From the NCBI GenBank assembly GCA_002084665.1, contig NBLY01000013.1, positions 1 through 35,760 of the forward strand: a stretch of 35,760 nt of DNA, written 5' to 3'. Shown in pieces: positions 27,502 to 35,760 of this stretch. The notes under the pieces were generated by a model. The model saw only the letters and a list, made by a program, of their open reading frames with translations. It did no database searches and was not told where the DNA came from. Position 1 is the first letter of the stretch, and the number at the start of each line of letters is the position of its first letter. This DNA is from Desulfobacteraceae bacterium 4572_35.2. GTDB lineage: Bacteria; Desulfobacterota; Desulfuromonadia; Desulfuromonadales; Desulfuromonadaceae. The position numbers and the translations under genes were made by a program.

Positions 27502-28118
27502 AGGTACGGTAACACCCCTTTTTGTTTGCGAATTTTATAAAAATGTAAAAAACACAACATCAACGTTACCCCAGGAAGCACCACAACATGCAGCACATAA
27601 AAGCGCAACAACGATAATGGCTGACCTACGGCATCGGGCACTAAAAAGCCGTGCAACAACTCACCGCAGGGAACCACGCGGAGCAACTCCATCCCAGTCT
27701 GTGTCGCCCACAGTGCCAATTGATCCATCGGCAACAGGTAACCTGTATAACCAGAGAATAGCCCTAAGCATAGCAACATAAAGCCGATCAACCAGTTCAT
27801 CTCACGTGGCTTACGATAAGCTCCGGTAAGGATCACCCGCAGAGTATGAAGAAAAAGGAGGATCAAATAAAAATTAGATGCCGTACGATGTAAGCTGTGC
27901 AAGAAATGGCCAGCAAATACCCGTTCTTCAATATAAATAATGGAGTTGTACGCATGATCGGTATGCGGTTGATAATACATTGCCAACAAAAACCCACTCA
28001 CCATTAATAGCATAAATAGTGTAAAGGCCATCCCCCCCAAACAGAAGGTATAGCTAATGCGCAAGTTACGTTCTATCACCACCCGCGGGAATAGATGTTT
28101 GATAAAATCTTCAATCAC
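27498..28118 (-). CDS. Cytochrome b (b6-type, N-terminal half)
   Basis: This 206-residue diheme membrane protein oxidises quinol in the inner membrane. Four helices carry the two histidine pairs: FLHSLHRTASNFYLILLFLH in helix 2, and RFYVLHVVVLPG with LCFLHFYKIRKQ in helix 4. The GYTGYLLPMDQLALWA segment matches the GYSLPWDQ-like Qo region of cytochrome b. Length fits b6-type split cytochrome b, with the other half encoded next. It starts with GTG at 28118. Between it and the upstream Rieske gene lies a MITE. Confidence 0.92.
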   Translation of the reverse strand: MIEDFIKHLFPRVVIERNLRISYTFCLGGMAFTLFMLLMVSGFLLAMYYQPHTDHAYNSIIYIEERVFAGHFLHSLHRTASNFYLILLFLHTLRVILTGAYRKPREMNWLIGFMLLCLGLFSGYTGYLLPMDQLALWATQTGMELLRVVPCGELLHGFLVPDAVGQPLSLLRFYVLHVVVLPGVTLMLCFLHFYKIRKQKGVLPYL

Positions 28119-28140
28119 AATAATACCCTTTAGCGCGCGC

Positions 28141-28307
28141 TAGCAGGCTGTCGGACTTGACGGGCCGTAGCGAGAAATAGACTGCTTGAGACCAGATTTT
28201 CGAGAATTTGAGAGCGAATAGCTGGCCTATTTGTCGATAATTGTCGGAAACATGGGCCAAGTCAGGCTGTTTCGCAGTAGGTCCATGTTAAGTTCGACAG
28301 CCTGTTA
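28141..28307. mobile_element. 167-bp MITE-like element with terminal inverted repeats, inside the cytochrome operon
   Basis: The ends TAGCAGGCTGTCGGACTTG (from 28141) and, on the other strand, TAACAGGCTGTCGAACTTA (to 28307) match at 18 of 21 positions over the full repeats. The interior has no open frame of note. The element fills nearly the whole gap between the Rieske stop (28313) and the cytochrome b start (28118). Its transposase partner is not in the window. TA at the outer ends could be a target duplication. Confidence 0.7.
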
Positions 28308-28312
28308 GAATG

Positions 28313-28705
28313 CTATCCGTAAACAAGCCAATCTTCACCCTGTTGTTGCAACTCTAAGCGCGGCAAGTCTTCGTCAGCGGGACCTTTTAATATCGTGCCA
28401 TAACGATCAAATACGCTGCCATGACACGGACAACTAAGCTCCTTTGGTGTCACGCTCAGAGTACAACCCAAGTGGGTACACACCAAACTTAACGCATAAA
28501 CGTTACCTGCCTCGCGAATCAAAGCGAATCGTTGTTGACGGTAGACCAAAGCACCGCGGCCAGGAACTGAGGCCATTGGAACCCGAGCCAACAATGTTTT
28601 CGCTACTGGAACTGGGGCAAAAAACTTTTGCAAAAACCATAGCCCTGCGCCTGCGGTTATTGCGGTGCGGAGGAAGTTTCGTCTTTTTTTAGAAAAGTTT
28701 GCCAT
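28313..28705 (-). CDS. Rieske iron-sulfur protein
   Basis: The 130-residue protein carries the [2Fe-2S] Rieske motifs CTHLGC (76-81) and CPCHGS (92-97), so the cluster ligands Cys76, His78, Cys92 and His95 and both bridging cysteines are in place. A Tat-like start (KKRRNFLRTAITAGAG) gives an N-terminal membrane anchor that carries the folded protein to the periplasmic side. It overlaps the upstream decahaem gene by 49 bp. With cytochrome b and subunit IV it makes a bc-type quinol oxidase core. Confidence 0.93.
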   Translation of the reverse strand: MANFSKKRRNFLRTAITAGAGLWFLQKFFAPVPVAKTLLARVPMASVPGRGALVYRQQRFALIREAGNVYALSLVCTHLGCTLSVTPKELSCPCHGSVFDRYGTILKGPADEDLPRLELQQQGEDWLVYG

Positions 28706-29931
28706 TTTCTCACATACAATTCAGCATAGTTGCGATCTCGACGCGACATACGTTGAAACCGTTCTAGCGGATAAAATGATCCATTAACAATCAGCTGCCC
28801 CTCGGGGCGCCAAAAACTCGACAAACCTAGACCATCGCGGTCAGGACGGTAGATCCGCTTCTCTTCAGGCTGCAACATAAAACGACGTGGTTCATTGTGG
28901 CAACTATCACACATTACGGTGCCACGACGTATGGTGTGCGGTGTATAGGCTTTCCACTCAGCGGCTAACAGTCTATTTTCATCACCAACAGGTTGATTAT
29001 TTTCAATCTCACTATAATAAGCAATAAACTGTGGCCGGATAGGACTGACTCGACCACGCTCATTTAAGCCAAGAATCGGCGAATTTTGGCGTTTCAAATA
29101 ACTACTTTTGACATACTGATCATTCGTTTGCCGCACTCTAAAATAGTTGCGATTCGAACTGTCAGTCGTTTTGATATAAAAGGTTCCATACTCTTGCGCT
29201 GACCATGCCGCATGACAACTAACGCACTCCATATTGTCTAAATGGGCGGCAACACTGTGTTCAATCACGGTAGGATCGGGATCATGGCAATCAATACAAC
29301 GGCTGGCAACAACTTGCCCCGCTTGCAAACTTTCCATGGTATGACAATCGCCACAATCCATCCCCACTTCAGAATGGACATCAGGGCGCATTTTCAAGTA
29401 ATGCTGTTCGTGATTCTGTTCACCACGCTGATAGCGGACACTGTCTTCACGCGGGGCACGGCCAGAAAAATCCCAGCCGACAAAATAGCCGTTATGACAT
29501 TGCAAACAGGTCTCGGTATCAGGACGATCAATGGCATGACCTTCACCATGACAATCCAAGCAGCTTGTCACATGGCAGCCCATGCAGTTGGTATCAAAAA
29601 ACTGTGGATCGGCTTGCGACCAACTTCGCTGACAAAACTCCTGCTCGGCCACACGGGTACTCATGGCATGATCAAAGATACGCTCGGCCTGCTCATGGCA
29701 GCCAGTACAGCCAACCGCATTATTATCGATGGTTGTGGGATCGGCAACATTTCCAGCCACACCATGACACTCGCGACAGCCTAACTTGGCATGAACACCG
29801 CTAACAACATGGTCATGGCAATCCTGACACGCTGCACCAGCAGTTAAGTGAGCATGGGCTTGTACCAGCTCAGCATGAGCCGCAACGATGCTACTGAGTA
29901 ACAGCAGCGCGGTTAAAACACTCTTCAACAC
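28657..29931 (-). CDS. Decahaem c-type cytochrome
   Basis: Ten CxxCH motifs are visible, in order CQDCH, CRECH, CTGCH, CMGCH, CLDCH, CLQCH, CGDCH, CIDCH, CVSCH and CDSCH. The best start is the GTG at 29931, giving a clean signal peptide (LKSVLTALLLLSSIVAAHA); the frame stays open to 30030, but that extension is shadow of the upstream gene. The C-terminal 80 residues after the last haem (from QPEEKRIYRPDRDG) have no haem and may be an interaction module. The protein should be periplasmic and shuttle electrons from the Rieske/b core. It overlaps the upstream cytochrome gene by 41 bp. Confidence 0.87.
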   Translation of the reverse strand: MLKSVLTALLLLSSIVAAHAELVQAHAHLTAGAACQDCHDHVVSGVHAKLGCRECHGVAGNVADPTTIDNNAVGCTGCHEQAERIFDHAMSTRVAEQEFCQRSWSQADPQFFDTNCMGCHVTSCLDCHGEGHAIDRPDTETCLQCHNGYFVGWDFSGRAPREDSVRYQRGEQNHEQHYLKMRPDVHSEVGMDCGDCHTMESLQAGQVVASRCIDCHDPDPTVIEHSVAAHLDNMECVSCHAAWSAQEYGTFYIKTTDSSNRNYFRVRQTNDQYVKSSYLKRQNSPILGLNERGRVSPIRPQFIAYYSEIENNQPVGDENRLLAAEWKAYTPHTIRRGTVMCDSCHNEPRRFMLQPEEKRIYRPDRDGLGLSSFWRPEGQLIVNGSFYPLERFQRMSRRDRNYAELYVRKWQTFLKKDETSSAPQ

Positions 29932-31611
29932 GATTATAATCCAATGGTTGTTGATAGATAGGATCTTTCGGCTGATCATGGCACACCAAGCATTGATTAA
30001 CAGCCAAAATACGATGAACTTCTTGATCATTCAACGCACGACTATGTTCGCGTACCACACCAGAAAATGATTGCACATCCCCCTGCTGCATCACCATAAA
30101 ACCATCTAAAGGTAAATTATCAGCCTTTTCACACAGCAGCGTACTTTCAACATTTTGCCCTTCAACGACATGCTGCCCAAAGCCCAAAAAGACAAGATTA
30201 GCATGGCATTCACTACAACCAACGGCCTTAGCCGCAGTGTTGTGCGAATAGAACGGCGCAAAACGCAGCTGTTTTTTCCCCTTGAAGGTTGAAACATACT
30301 CCTCCAGCTGCGCCTCACCATCAGCATCCAGTACGGTGACAAAGGTCTGACACCCTGGAGTTAATGGTGCTATTTTACCTCGCTGATCAAGGGCTAACGG
30401 AAAAGGATACAGTGAGCGATAATCCTCGGTCTCGCTAAAGCTACCCCGTGTTTTTCGACCGATAACGTAATCCATCCCCTGTTGCGATTGATCATATTGA
30501 GTATGGCAACCGAAACATTGCGGCACCGCTGCCGAATGACAAGCATAACACTCCATCCGCTCGTGACCAGCAATCTGGTGTTCAGGAGTGCCAGTGATCA
30601 CCTTGCTAATATGCTCACGACCATCACGCTTACCCACCACGACCACCTTACCATCACGATAAAAGACATTGGAGTAAGGTCGCCCTTTTGAAGTTAAAAC
30701 CAGCGTATCACCACTATAAACCTGCTGCTGATAACTACGCGACTCCCGTAGCGCTTCATCATTTTCACGCGCAACGATTTTTACCTTGGGCAGCTCAAGC
30801 GCACTACCGTGGCAATCCTCACAGGAGACCTCGGTTTGCAAATACATGTTCTCGTAGGCGTAGCCATCACCCATCACATCACGCGAGGTGTGGCAATCGA
30901 TACACTCTAAACCTTTTTCATGGTGGATATCGGCCTGAATTTGCGTCACGTTGCGCGAACCAGAGATCACTTCAGGACCGGGGAAGGCATTGCGAACAGG
31001 AACTCCACCATTATTACCATCATTCATCCCCTGATAAGAGAGAGCAATACGGCCACTACGGTTATGACAGCGGATGCACACAGTATTAGTCGGCAACGGC
31101 TCCATACGGTGCGTTTCAGAATGGGGCCACTTATTACGTAAACTGAGATCATTGCCCTGATAAGTACCATTGTCATTAAAAGGGAAATGACAAGCGGCAC
31201 AACCTGAAGCATGGGAACCGCGCCAAGATTGAGTCGATTCAACCCCCACGTGACACAATGCACAATATTTACGATACAGTTCTCCGGCCAAATTATCTAA
31301 CTCACGCACCGAGCGCAACTGAACGGGTTTACCTTGAGCATCAAATTGCTGCTGAGGCACTTGCCACAGGTTTCATCCCAAAACTCTGGATCGGAAGGGT
31401 TGCGTGGCCCATACATACTCGCGTGAGCTGCTTTTTTATCGCTCAGGGTCGCATCACCACCGTGACACGCTATACAATCGCCATGACTATCTGATGCCAA
31501 CTCTAAGCCAACATGACAGCGTTCACACTGTGAGTCAGGCTCTGAAAACATACAGCCAAAACACAAACAACACAGAACAGTCACAACTGATAAACTTAAA
31601 AATCGAAACAT
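29891..31611 (-). pseudogene. About 12-haem c-type cytochrome, interrupted by a frame-shifting loss
   Basis: The first part starts MFRFLSLSVVTVLCCLCFGC, a signal peptide with a weak lipobox-like Cys20, and carries CERCH, CIACH and then CGKC at residues 82-85, but the expected His of that third site is missing because the frame ends in unrelated text. The rest, from about 31360, carries nine more sites: CALCH, CAACH, CIRCH, CIDCH, CEDCH, CYACH, CFGCH, CSECH and CLVCH. At the joint the DNA reads TGTGGCAAGTGCCTCAG, which serves both as CGKC in one frame and as WQVPQ in the other, so TGGCAAGTGCC looks like a direct repeat between which sequence was lost. The first gene of the cytochrome operon is therefore broken as written. 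Confidence 0.83.
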
Positions 31612-31733
31612 GAAACCCTAAGGTGAAAGGAAAAAAGCATTAAAAGGAGCATGTCGTACAACAAGCGAACAACGAACATTCTTTCTTTTGAAAAATATTT
31701 CTCGTAATTTCAAATAGGCCCAACACTCAACAG

Positions 31734-32327
31734 CTACTTCTTAATCGCTGCCCAAGCATTATACAGCAGATCATCGGTAATCTCTTGCAGCGGAGTATTG
31801 ACCACGCACAACAAACGCAACTCAACCGCCCGCAAAACAACACCGATATAGCTGATCGCCGCAGCGTACAGATCTTGTTGACGAATCACCCCTGTCTTCA
31901 TGCCCTCTTCAAGCATCACGCGTACTGCCTTAAACGGTTCGGTAAAGCACATTGGTACGGCATCAGTCATAAATTCGGAGTGCTTCATGTACAGCATATA
32001 TTCCATCATCACTGGATCAGATTCAGCAATATCAAACGACAAACGGGCAAATGCTTCAAGTTGCTCTCGCACCGTCGTTACATGCTCTAGACGTTGCTGC
32101 AACATCTGGTTAAACTCTTCGAGGGTGTTGTCATGAATCTGGCGGGCAAGGCTCTCTTTATTGTCGAAGTAACTGTAGATAGCCCCAGTACTCACCCCCG
32201 AGGCCTTAACGATGGCAGGGATCGAAACATTGTGGTAGCCCTTCTCAACAAACAACTCGCGAGCCACCATTAACACTTTTGCCATTTTTTCATGTGGCGC
32301 AATATGACGTTTTTTTTCTCCAGACAT
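31734..32327 (-). CDS. TetR-family transcriptional regulator
   Basis: The 197-residue protein has the TetR helix-turn-helix at about 20-65 (KVLMVARELFVEKGYHNVSI, KASGVSTGAIYSYFDNKESL), followed by an all-helical ligand-binding domain (70-195). The ATG at 32327 follows an AGGGGGGCT ribosome site. It lies upstream of the cytochrome operon on the same strand with a 120-bp gap, so control of that operon is a reasonable guess, with no direct evidence. The ligand is unknown; the domain resembles AcrR-like regulators only in general layout. Confidence 0.88.
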   Translation of the reverse strand: MSGEKKRHIAPHEKMAKVLMVARELFVEKGYHNVSIPAIVKASGVSTGAIYSYFDNKESLARQIHDNTLEEFNQMLQQRLEHVTTVREQLEAFARLSFDIAESDPVMMEYMLYMKHSEFMTDAVPMCFTEPFKAVRVMLEEGMKTGVIRQQDLYAAAISYIGVVLRAVELRLLCVVNTPLQEITDDLLYNAWAAIKK

Positions 32328-32423
32328 TAGCCCCCCTGCCGAGAATCATTCATGCAATAAAACTACCGTTGACAACATAGCGAAAACAAAGACAAAACAA
32401 AAGATCAATCAACGCTGCGACCG

Positions 32424-34486
32424 CTATTTGACCAGACTAATTTTCCAACAATTGTGAATCCTTGAATTTCTTTCAAAATCCAGAGGGATCGTTTGCTGCG
32501 AGATCTCCTCAATTTCATAATCGACCAAACCAGCAAAATCCATTTTAAAACGACGTAAATTGTTCGAAAAAATCAACACACCGTCATCCGTCAATAAACG
32601 ACAGGCATTTTGAATTAACGCCACATGGTCGCGTTGAATATCAAAGCAGTCATCCATTTTTTTAGAATTGGAGAAGGTTGGTGGATCCAAAAAGATCAAA
32701 CCATACTTACGCGAGTGCTGCTCAAGCCACTTTAAACAATCAGCACTGACCACCTGATGAACATGAGAAGTAAAGCCGTTCAGTTCAAGATTTTCCTTCG
32801 CCCATCCGCAATAAGTGCTCGACATGTCAACGGTGGTCGTAGACTTTGCCCCACCCGCAGCAGCATATACGCTGACACTACCGGTATAGGCAAACAGATT
32901 CAAAAAATCACGCTGCGGCGCAAGGTCGCGAATCAACTCACGGGTGAGACGATGATCAAGAAACAATCCAGTATCGAGATAATCGGCGAGGTTAACCTTA
33001 AAGCGTAAGCCGCCCTCTTGAACTTCAAAGAAATCACGCTTCTGATCTTGACGATCATACTGATCAGTACCGCGCTGGCGTTTACGTGTCTTGACATAGA
33101 CAGACTCCGCCGATACGTCTAAAAGTTCAGGTAGCACAGTCACCACTTCGCGTAAACGGCGGCGCGCTAAGCGCTCATCGATGGTCGATGGTGCTTGATA
33201 CTCCTGCACGTGCACACGATTTTCATACAGATCAACGGCAACCGAATATTCTGGCAGATCGGCATCGTAGACTCGATAACAGCTAATTCCACTACGTCGC
33301 GCCCACTTACGCATGCGCTTTAAATTTTTACGCATACGGTTGGCGAACATCTGTGCACCATCACTAAGGGTGACAACAGTGGCGAGACCGTGAGATGCGG
33401 CAATCGGGGCACGGAAATAATGTTCGGGTTCAACTTTGAAGTGCAGCAATAAACACTTGAGCGCACCGTTGTAAAAGGTGTGCTTATTCAACGCGCGCAT
33501 GGCTAACGCTTGACCAAACTCGCTACCGACAGTAAAGACGGAAACATTCCAGTGAAGAAACTGCTCACGCAGCTTCTCACCCAACAGAGTGTAAAGCTGT
33601 AAAACCTCCTCTTTTTCACCAAGTCGCTCACCGTACGTTCAGCGTTGGCCCAGGCATTCTTTATTGCCCGTGGATCACGATCATAACCGACAATGCGCGG
33701 TACCGATTCCGCCCCTTTTTCGCGCCGTTGTTGCGCTTCATCTAGCAATTGCTGCCACAGCTGAGCATCGTGTTGTTGCCAATGCAAAAAGCCATAATAT
33801 TCACGCAACATCCCCGGCGCACAATCGCCCGCCATCAATGCCGCTTCGATAGCCAGAGTTCCCGAACCACACATGGGGTCGACCAATGGCGCCCCCGCCT
33901 GACTCAGGGTGCTCCATCCCGCGCGCACCAGCAACGCAGCCGCTAAATGCTCCTTCAAAGGGGCACGGCCACCTTCGGTACGATAACCACGGCGATGCAA
34001 ACTATCGCCAGACAGATCGAGACTCAGAATAAGCTTATCGTGATTAAGCCACGCATTGATGCGCCAGTTCGGTTGCTGAACCTCAACATCTGGCCGCTGG
34101 CCTGTGAGCTCACGAAAGCGATCGACCACCGCATCCTTGATTTTTAGCGCCGCGTAGCGCGAGTGGGTGATTTTCGATGACGATAGGTTGCAGTCCACCG
34201 CCATGGTTGCCGTCGAATCGAAGTGATCTTCCCAAGGGAAACTGTGAACAGCCTCATACAACTGATCAGGGTCCTCTACGGGCTGCTCGATCAATGGCAT
34301 CAAAATTCTGCCCGCTAACCGCGACCATAAACAGACACGATACACCACCTCTAACGTGCCGAAAAATTCAACACCGCCGCGTGTTTGCCGTGCCGTTGTC
34401 GCACCGAGAGAGCTGAGTTCATCTACCAACAGAGGTTCTAACCCTTTGGGTGATGTAGCGAATAATTTAAATGCTTGTTGTGCCAT
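32424..34486 (-). pseudogene. rlmL: Bifunctional 23S rRNA guanine methyltransferase RlmKL, broken in the middle
   Basis: RlmKL methylates 23S rRNA at G2445 (N2, RlmL half) and G2069 (N7, RlmK half). The first frame (MAQQAFKLFATSPKGLEPLL from the ATG at 34486) holds the THUMP domain and the start of the RlmL methylase (PLVDPMCGSGTLAIEAALMA, IVGYDRDPRAIKNAWANAER). It loses frame at about 33637. A second frame resumes as YGERLGEKEEVLQLYTLLGE and continues through the RlmK half (FLNLFAYTGSVSVYAAAGGA, LIFLDPPTFSNSKKM) to 32424. About 30 codons, including the NPP of the NPPYGER catalytic motif, appear lost. The start at 34486 is chosen over a GTG at 34498. Confidence 0.87.
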
Positions 34487-34571
34487 GAGTCGTATCACTT
34501 TATAAAAAGTTGAAAATCAACCGCTTAAACGATCTTTAGCTGTTGTTACCTTGCGATAGCGAGCAACTATG

Positions 34572-35009
34572 TTATTCGCCCTCGGCGATCTCGACCAATT
34601 GCAGCGCAAAGTTCAACACTTTACCCGCCATCGGGTGATTACCATCTAGGGTGATTTGATCGCCGTCAACGCCGGCAATGGTGACCACCAGCGGAATCCC
34701 CTCTTCGGTCTCAGCTTGCATTTGCAAACCAGCCTCAAGCTCCATCCCTTCAGGTAACATGGAACGATCTACCGTGGCCAGTTGATCGTCGTCGTACTCA
34801 CCATAAGCATCAACCGCTTCAATCCGAACCTGTTTTTTTTCACCAACAGACATCCCCGCTACGGCTTTTTCAAAGCCAGGGATCACTTGTGACTGACCAA
34901 GGGTGAATTCCAGCGGTGTACCGCCCGTTGAGGAATCAAACTCAGTGCCATCCTCATAAGTACCGACATAATGAACTTTAACGCGTTGACCTTGTTGTAC
35001 AACATCCAT
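34572..35009 (-). CDS. SlyD-like FKBP-type peptidyl-prolyl isomerase
   Basis: The 145-residue cytoplasmic protein has the SlyD layout. FKBP strands come first (QRVKVHYVGTYEDGTEFDSS, GQSQVIPGFEKAVAGM). An insert-in-flap chaperone domain follows at about 65-120 (EAVDAYGEYDDDQLATVDRS), and the fold closes with NHPMAGKVLNFALQLVEI. It lacks the long metal-binding His/Cys tail of E. coli SlyD. A TTG six bases upstream keeps the frame open, but the ATG at 35009 is preferred. It lies 85 bp upstream of rlmKL on the same strand. Confidence 0.9.
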   Translation of the reverse strand: MDVVQQGQRVKVHYVGTYEDGTEFDSSTGGTPLEFTLGQSQVIPGFEKAVAGMSVGEKKQVRIEAVDAYGEYDDDQLATVDRSMLPEGMELEAGLQMQAETEEGIPLVVTIAGVDGDQITLDGNHPMAGKVLNFALQLVEIAEGE

Positions 35010-35058
35010 AATCAAATCATTCTTTTCAATTGAGTTTCAAAATTAGTGTGACAGAGAA

Positions 35059-35760
35059 TCAATTCTCTTCTATACGCTTCAGTAATACCTCGGCACAGCT
35101 CGTTGGAATCGCACCAATCGCCCGGACTTTGCCTAGCTCGGCGCCACCCTCTTCAATACCATGGAAATCGGAACCGCCAGTAACCAGCAGTTGACGTAAG
35201 CGCGCCTGAGTCAAATACCACTCAATTTCACTGCTAGTGGCACCGTTATTATACACCTCTATACCATTTAAACCAACCGCGACCAACTCATTGAGCAATT
35301 TCTCCATCTTTTCGCCGTCACGGGTCACATAAGGGGGGTGAGCCAGCACGGCAACACCACCCGCAGAGTGAATCAGATCGATCGCTTCATCGACAGGGAA
35401 AAATCGTTTCGGGATATTGCACGGTACTAGATATTTATTAAAGGCATCCTCCATCGTTTTCACGTGGCCTGCCTCCATCAGTTCCATAGCAATATGTGGC
35501 CGGCCCACCGTGCCATCGGCGCGCGCTTTCACCCGTTCAAAATCGAGTGGCTCCATCCCTTTTGTGACCAACAGGGTATTGATTTTATCGACAATCAGCT
35601 TATTGCGCTCGGCGCGAAACTGCTGAAAACTCCCAGAGATCACCTGAACACCACACTGTTGACCAACTTGGCGTGCGATCAGTACCCCGTCAATATTATC
35701 ATGGTCACATACCGCAAGCGTTACCACACCAGCCTGTGCAGCCTTTTCAACAAGTTGCTG
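35059..35760 (-). CDS. PHP-domain phosphoesterase (YciV/RNase AM-like), partial at the window edge
   Basis: The frame is open to the window end (QQLVEKAAQAGVVTLAVCDH) and stops at 35059. PHP metal-site motifs are visible: CDHDNIDG, VGRPHIAMEL, VAVLAHPPY and GGSDFHG. This family includes RNase AM/YciV-type 5'-3' exonucleases and 3',5'-nucleotide phosphatases acting on pAp-like substrates. After GVQVISG the text jumps straight to SFQQFRAERNKLIVDKIN near 35630. Relatives have about 40 residues there (GVELS... with a metal-binding Glu and the HLLGY motif), so an in-frame gap is likely. The N-terminus lies outside the window. Confidence 0.8.
   Translation of the reverse strand, partial: QQLVEKAAQAGVVTLAVCDHDNIDGVLIARQVGQQCGVQVISGSFQQFRAERNKLIVDKINTLLVTKGMEPLDFERVKARADGTVGRPHIAMELMEAGHVKTMEDAFNKYLVPCNIPKRFFPVDEAIDLIHSAGGVAVLAHPPYVTRDGEKMEKLLNELVAVGLNGIEVYNNGATSSEIEWYLTQARLRQLLVTGGSDFHGIEEGGAELGKVRAIGAIPTSCAEVLLKRIEEN

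Noticed and set aside
30688-31089. Plus-strand open frames inside the cytochrome genes
   Set aside because: They mirror the multihaem coding sequence; His- and Tyr-rich nonsense with no start context.

Overview
The window looks like a chromosomal segment from an anaerobic, respiring deltaproteobacterium of the Desulfuromonadales type (Desulfuromonas, Geobacter and relatives). The clues are multihaem c-type cytochromes grouped with Rieske and cytochrome b proteins, 2-oxoglutarate:ferredoxin oxidoreductase beside malate dehydrogenase, and a monomeric-type isocitrate dehydrogenase. This is inference from gene content; no rRNA or taxon-specific marker was seen.

Layout. (1) 1-2800 is a decayed accessory patch: a parDE toxin-antitoxin pair, a perfect 25-bp palindrome, an hsdM fragment, a C-terminally altered IS200-type transposase with its end hairpins, a broken higB/higA-like pair and a frameshifted, truncated fic gene. 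It stops at the 3' end of a tRNA-Ala(GGC) gene (2801-2876, minus), a typical island boundary. (2) 2932-5640 (minus): purC and a PpiD/SurA-type periplasmic prolyl isomerase with a broken N-terminus. (3) 5832-13610 (plus): the cell-shape operon mreB-mreC-mreD-mrdA-rodA followed by comEC. (4) 13702-24147: icd (minus, broken twice), hisS, aspS, a LysM lipoprotein, mdh and korAB. This brings together three steps of the oxidative or reductive TCA cycle. icd and mdh carry an identical 24-bp promoter element with the same placed TTGACAGCT box, so they are probably co-regulated. (5) 24229-26136 (minus): a membrane PAS-GGDEF-EAL protein. (6) 26267-31611 (minus): a 12-haem cytochrome (frameshifted), a 10-haem cytochrome, a Rieske protein, a 167-bp MITE, cytochrome b, a subunit-IV-like protein and a tetrahaem cytochrome c. 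Together they read as a quinol:cytochrome oxidoreductase passing electrons to periplasmic multihaem carriers. A TetR regulator lies just upstream. (7) 32424-35760 (minus): rlmKL (broken), a SlyD-like FKBP isomerase and a PHP-domain phosphoesterase that runs off the window.

The most unusual global feature is a series of apparent internal losses in conserved genes, probably about 100-200 bp each, some in frame and some not: ppiD, probably mreD, icd (two), mdh, the 12-haem cytochrome, rlmKL and the PHP gene. Either this assembly collapses between short repeats, or the locus has a real and striking deletion history. Read mapping would decide.
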